From Actinoplanes lutulentus (GTDB lineage Bacteria; Actinomycetota; Actinomycetes; Mycobacteriales; Micromonosporaceae): 64,000 bases of DNA. The DNA is taken from contig NZ_QLMJ01000002.1 of assembly GCF_003259845.1 (NCBI RefSeq), forward strand, positions 434,001 to 498,000. Reading direction: 5' to 3'. This document shows, piece after piece, positions 56,791 through 64,000 of this stretch (positions within the stretch are counted from its first letter, which is position 1; each line of letters begins with the position of its first letter). The notes below the pieces were generated by a model. The model did not search any database, was not told the origin of the DNA, and was given only the letters and a program-made list of their open reading frames with translations. The position numbers and the translations under genes are program-made.

Positions 56791-58154
56791 GCGGAGGCGC
56801 CTTTGAGATCGTCCAGCCGATCCTGGATGAGACCCGCCTGGTCCGAGGTCAGCCCGCCCTCGCCGAGCCGCTGGCGCACCTTGCGGCTGAGCAGGTCGAC
56901 CTGGTCGTCGACCTTCACCTCGGAGAGCCCGTCCAGCTGACCGAGAAGGTTCAGGAAGTCGAGCGCGACGTCCGACCGGATCTCGCCGGCCTCCTCGCCC
57001 TGTTCGACGGCGTCCCGTACCCGGCCCACCGCCGCGTCGACCGTCAGCGTCTTCTCCTCGGGCGCCGGGCTGGGTGGCGCCGGTGGGGCGGTCGTCTCCC
57101 GTGTCGCGGACGGTGACGGCGACGGGCTCGGCGGCGCGGCGAACTGCGCGTCGTCCTCGGCGCCGCCGACCGTGTTGACCAGCACCACGAATGATCCGGC
57201 CACCACGGCCAGGCCGATGCCGAGCGCGATCCGGCGGCGGTTCAGTGACGGGTCGCCGGCGCCGGTCAGGCGCGGGACGACCCGGGCGCTGCCGGTCGGC
57301 GGGCGGGTGGGCAACGGGATGGTGCGCCGCGACGCCGTCGAAGGGATCAGCCGGGTCAGGGCCCGGCGCGCTTCCGCGGCCGAGGGACGACGGTACGGGT
57401 CCTCCTGCAGGCACCGCCCGATGAGATCCCGGAGCCGCTCCGGCAGCGACTCGGGCAGCCGGGCCGGACCGTGTGACTGCGCGGCGGCCAGTTCCTCCCA
57501 GGTGTCCACCGAGTACGGCGGCTCGCCGGCGACCATTTCGAAGAGCAGGACGCCGAGACCGTACAGATCGGTGGCCGGCTCGGCGGGTTTGCCGTCCAGA
57601 CGTTCCGGTGCGGCGTACGCCGGGGTGCCGAACGTGGCGCCGGTGTCGTCGTCGTCCGGTTCGCCGGCGGTGGCGCTGATCCCGAAGTCGAGCAGTTTCA
57701 CCCCGCCGGTGCAGAGCATCACATTGCCGGGCTTGATGTCGCGGTGCACGACGCCGGCCGCGTGGGCGGCGGCCAGGGCCTCGGCGACAGCCGCGGCGAT
57801 CGAGACGGCCTCACCCCACGGCATCGGGCCGTCGGTGAGGCGGGCCGCGACGGTCTCGCCGCTGAGCAGTTCCATCACGACGAAGGGCGCGACCGAGCCG
57901 TCCGGGCGTACCGCCTCGCGGTAGTCGTGCACGGCGGCGATGCCGGGATGCGAGAGGCGGGCGGCGAGCCGGGCCTCCCGCCAGGCCAGATGCGCGGCCC
58001 GGGTGTCACCGGCCGGAAGCTTCACCGCGACCGGCCGATCGAGCAGCTCGTCGGTGGCCCGCCAGACCTGAGCCATACCGCCCGTCTCCAGCAAGGTGAC
58101 GAGGCGGTACCGCGAGGTGAGGAGGAGCCCCGGGGCCGGCCAGACATCGTGCAT
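56787..58154 (-). CDS. Transmembrane Ser/Thr protein kinase (PknB-like)
   Basis: A 455-aa Hanks-type kinase. Kinase domain at residues about 15-270: glycine loop LLETGGMAQVWRA, Lys in RPVAVKLP, catalytic VVHRDIKPGNVML, DFG in LLDFGISA, and TPAYAAPERLDGK. One TM helix near 310-330 (IALGIGLAVVAGSFVVLVNT) and an extracellular part with a Pro/Ser linker and a helical domain of about 100 residues; no PASTA repeats. ATG 58154 chosen as it lies seven bases after a -10 element (leaderless); ATG 58184 adds ten residues. Confidence 0.88.
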   Translation of the reverse strand: MHDVWPAPGLLLTSRYRLVTLLETGGMAQVWRATDELLDRPVAVKLPAGDTRAAHLAWREARLAARLSHPGIAAVHDYREAVRPDGSVAPFVVMELLSGETVAARLTDGPMPWGEAVSIAAAVAEALAAAHAAGVVHRDIKPGNVMLCTGGVKLLDFGISATAGEPDDDDTGATFGTPAYAAPERLDGKPAEPATDLYGLGVLLFEMVAGEPPYSVDTWEELAAAQSHGPARLPESLPERLRDLIGRCLQEDPYRRPSAAEARRALTRLIPSTASRRTIPLPTRPPTGSARVVPRLTGAGDPSLNRRRIALGIGLAVVAGSFVVLVNTVGGAEDDAQFAAPPSPSPSPSATRETTAPPAPPSPAPEEKTLTVDAAVGRVRDAVEQGEEAGEIRSDVALDFLNLLGQLDGLSEVKVDDQVDLLSRKVRQRLGEGGLTSDQAGLIQDRLDDLKGASA

Positions 58155-58160
58155 GCCAGG

Positions 58161-58189
58161 ACATTCGCGGAGTCCGGCGGGCATGTCAA
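58161..58189 (-). promoter_or_regulatory. Promoter of the Ser/Thr kinase gene, leaderless
   Basis: On the minus strand, consensus -35 TTGACA (58189-58184), a 17-bp spacer and -10 GAATGT (58166-58161), then six bases and ATG at 58154. The start of transcription should fall at the ATG. No ribosome site is seen. Confidence 0.65.
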
Positions 58190-58314
58190 CCGCTGGAGGC
58201 CGATACGGGATCCCGGTGCTCGAATCTCGGCGGGGAATCGGCCGGCCGAAGATCTAAGACAATGCGAATTCCGGCCGATCGCTGGCAACGTCAGGGAACG
58301 GACGGGAGACGAGA

Positions 58315-60141
58315 ATGCGCAGCCGGGATCCGGTGCTCGTCGTGCTTCTGCTCGCCGGGACGGTGCTGACCGGCGCGTACGCACTCGATCTCGGTAGCGC
58401 CCGGGCACAGACCCTGGCCGCGTGGCTGTTCACGCCGCTGCTGGACCTGCTGCTTGTCGTCTGGGCCGGAGCGGTGGCTCGCCGCCCCGGGCTGCGGGCG
58501 CCGGCCCGCCGGTTCTGGCTGTCCATCGCGGTCGCCGGGCTGGTCTTCCTCTGCGGTGACTCGGTGCAGTGCGCCGTGCTGCTCGCCGAGCCGGCCGCCG
58601 ATGGGCTCACCTTTCATCCGGCGCAGTCCGCCGCCGCGCTGACCGGCCTGCTCCTGGTCTGTGTCGCCGCGGTGCGTTATCCGACCCGGTCCTGGCGGAG
58701 CGGCGCGAGCATCCGCTTCGCTCTCGACGCCGGCATCGTGGGCACCGCCGCCGTCGTGACGGTCTGGTGCGTGATGACCTGGCCCGGACTGGCCGGCGTC
58801 GGGGCGAGCGTGTCGCTGCCGGTGGCCTTCGGCTCCGGCCTGCTGCTCTGTGCCGTCTTCCTGGTGGTGCGGATGGCGCTCAGTGGTGACAGCCCGATGT
58901 CGCCGCGGGCAGCGACGCTGCTGGTGGCCGCCCTGTTGTTACAGGTCCTGGCCACCGCTCTGGTGCCCGTCCTGGACGCGGGTCACGCCAGCGTGCAGCT
59001 GGTGCTCGCCTTCCTGCCGTGCGTGCTGTCCGCGGCCGGGGCGAGGGTGCAGATGACCGGGGCGGGCGAGCCGCGGCGACGCGACCTGCCGGTGAGCATG
59101 CGGCGCGGGTACAGCGTGCTGCCGTACACCGGAACCGTGATCTGCGCGGCGGCCCTGGTGACCGGCCTGGCGTCGCAGGGGCTCGGCCTGACCGCGTGGG
59201 GCGCGCTGGCCGGCCTGATCCTGAACGTGGCGCTGGTGGTGGCCCGGCAAGTGGTCTCGCTCGCCGAGAACAACCGGCTCGTCGGCCGGCTCGACGACAG
59301 CCTCGGCGAGATCCGCAAGCGGGAGCGGCTGCTGGAGTCGATGCTGCGGCATTCCAGCGAGATCATCTCGATCGCCGGCGCGGACGGTAGGTTCTTTTAT
59401 GTGAGCCCGGCCGTGGAACGGCTGCTCGGCCTGCCGGTCACGGACGTGCTGGGCCGTTCAGCCAGGGACATCCTGCATGCCGAGGACGAGAAACGTCTCG
59501 GCGCGGACCTGGATCATCTGTACCGCACACCCGGCGCCGAACTCGCCTATCAGGGCCGCTACCGCCGGGCCGACGGCAGCTGGCGCTGGCTCGACGTGTT
59601 CGCGGTCAATCTCGGTCACGAGCCCGGCATCGGCGGCATCATCTGCAACGCCCGCGACGTCACCGAGTCGCGGGAGCTGCACGAGCGGCTGACCTTCCAG
59701 GCCGGCCACGACGAGCTGACCGGGCTGGCGAACCGGCGCGCGTTCACCGCGGCCGTGCTCGGCGTGCCCGGCGACGCCACGGTCCTGCTGATCGACCTCA
59801 ACGGCTTCAAACAGATCAATGATTCGTACGGGCACAGCACGGGTGACGCGGTGCTCCGGCACGTTGCCGGGGTACTCGTGGAGTGCGCGGAACCGGGCGA
59901 CCTGCCGGCCCGTCTCGGCGGCGACGAGTTCGCGGTCCTGATCGGGGGAGCGGGAGAAGACAACGCCCAGCGCCTCCGGACCGCCCTCGCCCGCCCGGCC
60001 ACGATCGGCGGCCGGATTCTGCCGGTGGGCGCCAGTATCGGCGTCGCCACCGGCCCGGCCTGCGACCCCGACCACCTGCTCAACGCCGCCGACCTGCGGA
60101 TGTACGAGGACAAACAGCGCTCCAGGACGGTCACGTCGTGA
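58315..60141 (+). CDS. Membrane diguanylate cyclase with PAS domain
   Basis: A 608-aa protein making cyclic-di-GMP. About eight N-terminal TM helices form a membrane sensor (residues 1-320). A PAS domain follows (ISIAGADGRFFYVSPAVERL, then YRRADGSWRWLDVFAVN), then a GGDEF domain: TGLANRRAFTAAVLG, LIDLNGFKQINDSYGHSTGD, active-site RLGGDEFAVL. No inhibitory RxxD was recognised. GGGAGA near the ATG. Its stop overlaps the GTG of the next gene (GTGA). Confidence 0.9.
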   Translation: MRSRDPVLVVLLLAGTVLTGAYALDLGSARAQTLAAWLFTPLLDLLLVVWAGAVARRPGLRAPARRFWLSIAVAGLVFLCGDSVQCAVLLAEPAADGLTFHPAQSAAALTGLLLVCVAAVRYPTRSWRSGASIRFALDAGIVGTAAVVTVWCVMTWPGLAGVGASVSLPVAFGSGLLLCAVFLVVRMALSGDSPMSPRAATLLVAALLLQVLATALVPVLDAGHASVQLVLAFLPCVLSAAGARVQMTGAGEPRRRDLPVSMRRGYSVLPYTGTVICAAALVTGLASQGLGLTAWGALAGLILNVALVVARQVVSLAENNRLVGRLDDSLGEIRKRERLLESMLRHSSEIISIAGADGRFFYVSPAVERLLGLPVTDVLGRSARDILHAEDEKRLGADLDHLYRTPGAELAYQGRYRRADGSWRWLDVFAVNLGHEPGIGGIICNARDVTESRELHERLTFQAGHDELTGLANRRAFTAAVLGVPGDATVLLIDLNGFKQINDSYGHSTGDAVLRHVAGVLVECAEPGDLPARLGGDEFAVLIGGAGEDNAQRLRTALARPATIGGRILPVGASIGVATGPACDPDHLLNAADLRMYEDKQRSRTVTS

Positions 60142-62429
60142 TCGCTGCGCTGATCGCGGTGCTCGGCGTTCTCTGGTACGCGCACTGGACCATGGCCGGA
60201 GGCGGCTCGGCCGCGGTCGCGTACCTGTTCATGCCGGCCGGCATGCTCGGCGCCCTGCTGGCGATCCGCAGAATGCGGCGGGCAACCCCACTGGAACCGA
60301 TCGGCCGGCGCTTCTGGCGGACCCTGGAGATCGCCTGCTGGCTGCTGACCGCCGGCTACGGAATCCTCGCCGGGGCCGCGTTCGTCTCCGCCCCCGAGCT
60401 GCCGGTGATGCCGGTGCCCGCTGTCGCGTTCGCCGGCGCCGGGATGGTGCTGGCCATGTGGGCCGTGGTCCGGGTTCCGCTCGGGGTGACCAGCTGGCAC
60501 GAGCGTGGCAAGCAGAGCCTGGACCGGCTCATCGCGCTCCTCGGCTGCGGCATCGTGCTCTGGCACTTCGGCCTGGCCCCGATGGTCTTCGCCCCGGAGC
60601 CGTGGAGCACCCCGGTCCTGGCGATCATCCTGCTGGCGTTCCTCTTCGCGGCCGGCGCGATCACCAAGGTCTCGTACATCACCGGCGGCCCGGTGGACCG
60701 CACGGCCGTCCGGGCGATCGCGATGACCGGTCTGGTCGCCGCCGTGGTCGCGGTCGCGGCGGTGGCCGGCGGCGCGAACGGGCCGGTCATCGCCCAGACG
60801 CTCTGCCTGCCGATGGTTCCGGTGCTGATCGCGGTGGCGGCCTGCCGGCAGCGTGCCGCCGCCGGTGCTCCGCCGCGCCGGAGCAACATCATGCTGCCGT
60901 ACCTCGCGATGCTGGCCACCGACGTGGCGGTCGCGCACGTGCTGTTCGGTACCGCCAGCCGGGACGAGACCCGGGTCGTGGTCGGTGCGTCGGTCATGGT
61001 CACCGCGCTGGTCACGGTGCGGCAGTACCTGGCGTTCCGGGCGAACAACCGGCTGCTGGGCGAGCAGCGCGCCTCCGAGGAGCGGATGCGGTACGAGGCC
61101 ACCCACGACGGGCTGACCGGGCTCGCCAACCGGGCGCTGTTCCGCCGCCGGCTGGACGAGGAGCTGGCCGCCGGCGAGGCCACGGTCCTGCTGGTCGACC
61201 TGGACGACTTCAAGACGGTGAACGACTCGCTGGGCCACGATCTCGGCGACGACCTGCTGATGGCGTTCGCGGCGGCGCTCAGCAGCGCGACCGGCTCCGA
61301 CGGCGAGGTGGCCCGGCTGGGCGGCGACGAGTTCGCGGTCCTGGTCCGGCGCGGCGAAGGCGAAGGTCTCTCAAAACCGGGCCGGGCCGAGCTGCTCGCG
61401 GAACGGGTGATGGCGATGACCGCCGCGCCGGTCGGCGAGAACCGGCTGCTCGTCCACGTGAGTGCCGGCCTGGCGTCGGCACCCGCCGGCACCGCGGCCA
61501 GCGCGCTGCTGCGCGCCGCCGACACCGCCATGCACGTCGCCAAGGAGCGCGGCAAGAACAACTGGGTGCGGTACGCGAGCGGCATGGAACAGGCCGCGCA
61601 GGCACACGCCCGGCTCGGCGGCGAGCTGCGCCGGGGCCTGGACGCCGGCGAGTTCCGGGTCGTCTACCAGCCCCTGGTCTCGCTGGACACCGGCCGGATC
61701 ATCGGCGCGGAGGCCCTGGTCCGCTGGGCGCATCCGGAACGCGGCCTGGTCTCGCCGGCCGACTTCATCCCGGCGGCCGAGCGCACCGGGCTGATCGTGC
61801 CGCTGGGCCGGTTCGTGCTGCGCGAGACCTGCCGGCAGGCCGCCGCCTGGCTCGCCGAGTTCGGTCCGGACGCCCTCGCGAAGGTCGCGCCGAACGTCTC
61901 GGTCCGCCAGCTGCACGACCCCGATTTCGTCGACGATGTGAAGGCCGCGCTCGCCGACTCCGGCCTGTGCGCCGAACGCCTCGTCCTGGAGCTGACCGAG
62001 TCGGCAGTGCTGCGGGGCGCGCAGGCGCTGCGGGTGCTGCACGAGCTGCACGACATGGGCGTGCGCCTGGCACTGGACGACTTCGGCACCGGCGAGTCGT
62101 CGCTGAGCCTGCTGCGCGCGTTCCCGGCCGCCATCGTCAAGCTGGACAAGTCGTTCGTCGACGGCATCGAGTTCGACGAGCTGGGCACGCCCGCTGCCGA
62201 CGCCCGCCAGGCGGTGGCCCGCGCGGTGATCCAGCTGGCCGGCGCGCTCGGCCTGGACACGGTCGCCGAAGGCATCGAGAACCAGGAACAGGCCGACCGC
62301 CTGCACCGCCTCGGTTACACCGTCGGCCAGGGATATCACCTGGGCCGCCCGGTCCCGCCCGAGGAGATCACCGCCCGCTTCGCGGCCGAAGCCGAGCAGG
62401 CGCGACGCTCCCAGCCTGCCGCGGCCTGA
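60138..62429 (+). CDS. Membrane GGDEF-EAL bifunctional c-di-GMP enzyme
   Basis: A 763-aa protein. About eight TM helices (residues 1-305), then GGDEF (TGLANRALFRRRLDEEL, LVDLDDFKTVNDSLGHDLGD, RLGGDEFAVLV) and EAL (IGAEALVRWAHPERGLVSPA, VLELTESAVL, LALDDFGTGESSLSLL, LDTVAEGIENQEQADRL). Both active sites look intact, so it may make and break c-di-GMP or act mainly as a phosphodiesterase. GTG start translationally coupled to the diguanylate cyclase upstream; the two membrane regions are similar in plan, suggesting duplication. Confidence 0.9.
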   Translation: MIAALIAVLGVLWYAHWTMAGGGSAAVAYLFMPAGMLGALLAIRRMRRATPLEPIGRRFWRTLEIACWLLTAGYGILAGAAFVSAPELPVMPVPAVAFAGAGMVLAMWAVVRVPLGVTSWHERGKQSLDRLIALLGCGIVLWHFGLAPMVFAPEPWSTPVLAIILLAFLFAAGAITKVSYITGGPVDRTAVRAIAMTGLVAAVVAVAAVAGGANGPVIAQTLCLPMVPVLIAVAACRQRAAAGAPPRRSNIMLPYLAMLATDVAVAHVLFGTASRDETRVVVGASVMVTALVTVRQYLAFRANNRLLGEQRASEERMRYEATHDGLTGLANRALFRRRLDEELAAGEATVLLVDLDDFKTVNDSLGHDLGDDLLMAFAAALSSATGSDGEVARLGGDEFAVLVRRGEGEGLSKPGRAELLAERVMAMTAAPVGENRLLVHVSAGLASAPAGTAASALLRAADTAMHVAKERGKNNWVRYASGMEQAAQAHARLGGELRRGLDAGEFRVVYQPLVSLDTGRIIGAEALVRWAHPERGLVSPADFIPAAERTGLIVPLGRFVLRETCRQAAAWLAEFGPDALAKVAPNVSVRQLHDPDFVDDVKAALADSGLCAERLVLELTESAVLRGAQALRVLHELHDMGVRLALDDFGTGESSLSLLRAFPAAIVKLDKSFVDGIEFDELGTPAADARQAVARAVIQLAGALGLDTVAEGIENQEQADRLHRLGYTVGQGYHLGRPVPPEEITARFAAEAEQARRSQPAAA

Positions 62430-62579
62430 GCTCACTGCCACAACAGACCCCGCTGGAGCCGAGCCGTGGTTGCCGGCGGTGCGATCAAAGTCGAGGTGAC
62501 GACGGAATTGTCGGGTGCGTGAGACGAGCTTGTCGGGCTACGCTTCCACGGACAAGAACAAGTGTTCGAATCCGGGGCG

Positions 62580-64000
62580 GTGAGCAGGAGCGTGACCCGT
62601 GCCGCGACTGCTGCCCCGAGGAAGACCCGGGGAAAGTCGAAGCAGAAGAACTGGCGGAGAGAAACGGATGCTCCAGTTGCGGTGATTCCGCTTGAGCTGG
62701 ACCTGTCGGACCCGGCGATCCGGAGCCGGGTATTCGCGATGTTCGGGGCGATCTGGCATCTGCGCCGAGCCTTGCAGCGCCGGGCCGTGAACCGGGTCGA
62801 CGCGTACTGGCGATCCAAGCGTCTGCGTGCGTCTGACCCGAGGGCTGCGCGCGTGGCGTTCGGCCTGTCGCGGCGAGCGTTCGAGCAAGCCGCGGCCGAG
62901 CATGTAGACCGGTCGGGATGGCTACGGCGGCACTTGACCAAAGCCGTTGCGATGCATCTCGCAGACGAGATCTGGGCTGCCGTCGACCGGCACCTGTTTT
63001 CTGACGAGTCCGGCAACCGGCACGGTCGGCCGCGAGTTGGATCGTGGTGGACATCGAACCGGATCCCGGGCAGAGCCCGCTCGCATACAAAACCAAAGAC
63101 GTGGGAGACGTTCCATCTGGTCGGGTCGCTAGGCGCGCATCGGGAGGCGGGAGGGCATCACGGCCGCACGCCGATCAAGCCTGTCGAGCGGGCGACGTGG
63201 TGGGATTACGGCGGTCCGCTGGCTGTCGTGTTCACCGGCGCCGGTGACGATCTGGTCCTGCCGATCAGGCTCCAGAGCAGGCCTGGCAGTCAGGCCCGGT
63301 TTGATCATTTTCTCGGCCGCCCGCAGCTGTGGCACAAGGTTGACCTGGTGAGAGTCGAAGACCCGAAAGCACCCGGCGGCTGGCGCGTCTACGCGCACCT
63401 GATGATTCTCGGCCCCGGTTGGACCAGCCCCGCCGTCGCCGGCCAACGGGCTGCGGCACCGTCCGATCGGCTCGGTGGCGTCGACGGCAACGTTTCCAGC
63501 CTCGCGGTTGTGTCCATGCCGGCAGACCCTGCTGAACTCGGTGGCCTGCGCACAAGCCTGGTCACCATCACCGCAGAGCAGCGCGAGTCTGCCGCGCGCG
63601 CGGCGAAGAAGGCCCGGGACCAGCAGCGATCCTTGGATCGGTCCCGGCGTAATAGCAATCCCGGCCAGTACCAGCAGTCGAAACGGGAGCGAGGGCGCGC
63701 GGACCGACGGGCGGGTGCCGGCTTGGTGCCGAGGCAGGTGCCGACGCCGACCGGTGCCCGGGTCGCGAACAGGAATGGGGTGCCTCGGCAGGCATATCGC
63801 AAAGACCAACTCAGCCCTGCCTACCGGCGCACCCGCGCCGAACACGCGGCCGCGGCCCGGTCGAGGTCGCAGGCGAAACACGCCCGAGCCCAGCAGATCA
63901 GCCGGGCGATCGTCGCTGAACACGGACCGCGTTTGGTTGTCGAACACACGAACATCCACGCTTGGGCGAGGCTTTGGGGTCGCGGTATCGCTCTGTTCAG
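62580..64000 (+). CDS. TnpB-like RuvC nuclease (IS1341-type), long variant, 3' end outside window
   Basis: Open for 473 codons to the window edge with no stop. The product resembles a long actinobacterial TnpB/IS605-OrfB-like family. RuvC-I is GGVDGNVSSLAVVSMP with Asp302; RuvC-II is RLVVEHTNIHAWARLWGRG with Glu455; RuvC-III and any zinc ribbon lie past the end. Compared with ISDra2 TnpB (Asp191, Glu278) the N-terminus is about 110 residues longer and the Asp-Glu spacing about 65 longer. Between them is a basic helical stretch. GTG 62580 or GTG 62592 may be the start. Codon use is less GC-biased than neighbours. No tnpA precedes it. Confidence 0.75.
   Translation, partial: MSRSVTRAATAAPRKTRGKSKQKNWRRETDAPVAVIPLELDLSDPAIRSRVFAMFGAIWHLRRALQRRAVNRVDAYWRSKRLRASDPRAARVAFGLSRRAFEQAAAEHVDRSGWLRRHLTKAVAMHLADEIWAAVDRHLFSDESGNRHGRPRVGSWWTSNRIPGRARSHTKPKTWETFHLVGSLGAHREAGGHHGRTPIKPVERATWWDYGGPLAVVFTGAGDDLVLPIRLQSRPGSQARFDHFLGRPQLWHKVDLVRVEDPKAPGGWRVYAHLMILGPGWTSPAVAGQRAAAPSDRLGGVDGNVSSLAVVSMPADPAELGGLRTSLVTITAEQRESAARAAKKARDQQRSLDRSRRNSNPGQYQQSKRERGRADRRAGAGLVPRQVPTPTGARVANRNGVPRQAYRKDQLSPAYRRTRAEHAAAARSRSQAKHARAQQISRAIVAEHGPRLVVEHTNIHAWARLWGRGIALF

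Noticed and set aside
59616..61585. Long minus-strand frames opposite the c-di-GMP genes
   Set aside because: The plus strand has intact GGDEF and EAL motifs in continuous frames; the minus-strand products lack any recognisable domain.
62560..62580. tRNA 3' half suggested by GTTCGAATCC
   Set aside because: The T-loop-like string has no matching acceptor stem, anticodon arm or D-arm upstream.

Overview
The window is high-GC actinobacterial chromosome with frequent GTG starts and many start/stop overlaps. A methyl-accepting chemotaxis protein, an acyl-CoA desaturase with its own flavin/iron-sulfur reductase, several LacI-type regulators, secreted polysaccharide-active enzymes and large GGDEF/EAL proteins together suggest a motile soil actinomycete of the Micromonosporaceae (Actinoplanes-like). 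The genus is an inference from gene content. No rRNA, tRNA, CRISPR array or prophage was recognised.

Layout. 1-2511 (minus): an aliphatic-sulfonate type ABC importer. 2588-4794: a bacterial PARG-like macrodomain protein, then a repeat-rich gap (63-bp tandem repeats, a mirrored pair of 55-bp hairpins, a perfect 17-bp-stem hairpin) and a small membrane protein. 4811-6921: a MarR regulator with an operator inside its own promoter, and a DHA2-type drug exporter. 6995-10637: chemotaxis receptor, small protein, GAF protein, DinB-like enzyme, Phd-like protein. 10681-13134: PfkB sugar kinase and GH4 glycosidase. 13147-16781: desaturase, its reductase and a divergent PucR regulator. 16821-19356: a membrane protein with a two-component system. 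19494-21994: methionine importer MetNIQ. 22006-26096: chitin-active LPMO, small conserved protein, alanine dehydrogenase with divergent Lrp/AsnC regulator, secreted EEP hydrolase.

26423-38286 is a uronate/pectin utilisation locus. In one direction lie a LacI regulator, sugar-binding lipoprotein, two permeases and a YesL-like protein. In the other lie two Gfo/Idh oxidoreductases, glucuronate isomerase, a fructuronate/tagaturonate-type reductase, a cupin (possible KdgF role) and a secreted PL1 pectate lyase. The divergent promoters carry two matching LacI-type palindromes. Next come about 1.2 kb packed with hairpin and tandem repeats, then a secreted protein made of three near-identical repeats, preceded by a CebR/CelR-like box.

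40786-48264: a GntR/FCD regulator, a complete branched-chain-type amino-acid ABC importer whose LivH subunit carries an extra extracytoplasmic beta-sandwich domain, and a P5C dehydrogenase, suggesting proline or related amino-acid use. 48261-51023: a divergent pair of membrane proteins, one coiled-coil and one DUF2637/SpdB-like with a duplicated C-terminal domain. 51020-52557: a methyltransferase with a His-rich N-terminus, divergent from an XRE-cupin regulator whose start codon sits at the centre of a palindrome. 52606-56790: LacI, GAPDH, GlxA-like AraC and a second LacI. 56787-62429: a Ser/Thr kinase divergent from a translationally coupled GGDEF / GGDEF-EAL pair. 62580 to the end: an unusually long TnpB-like RuvC nuclease gene that runs off the window.
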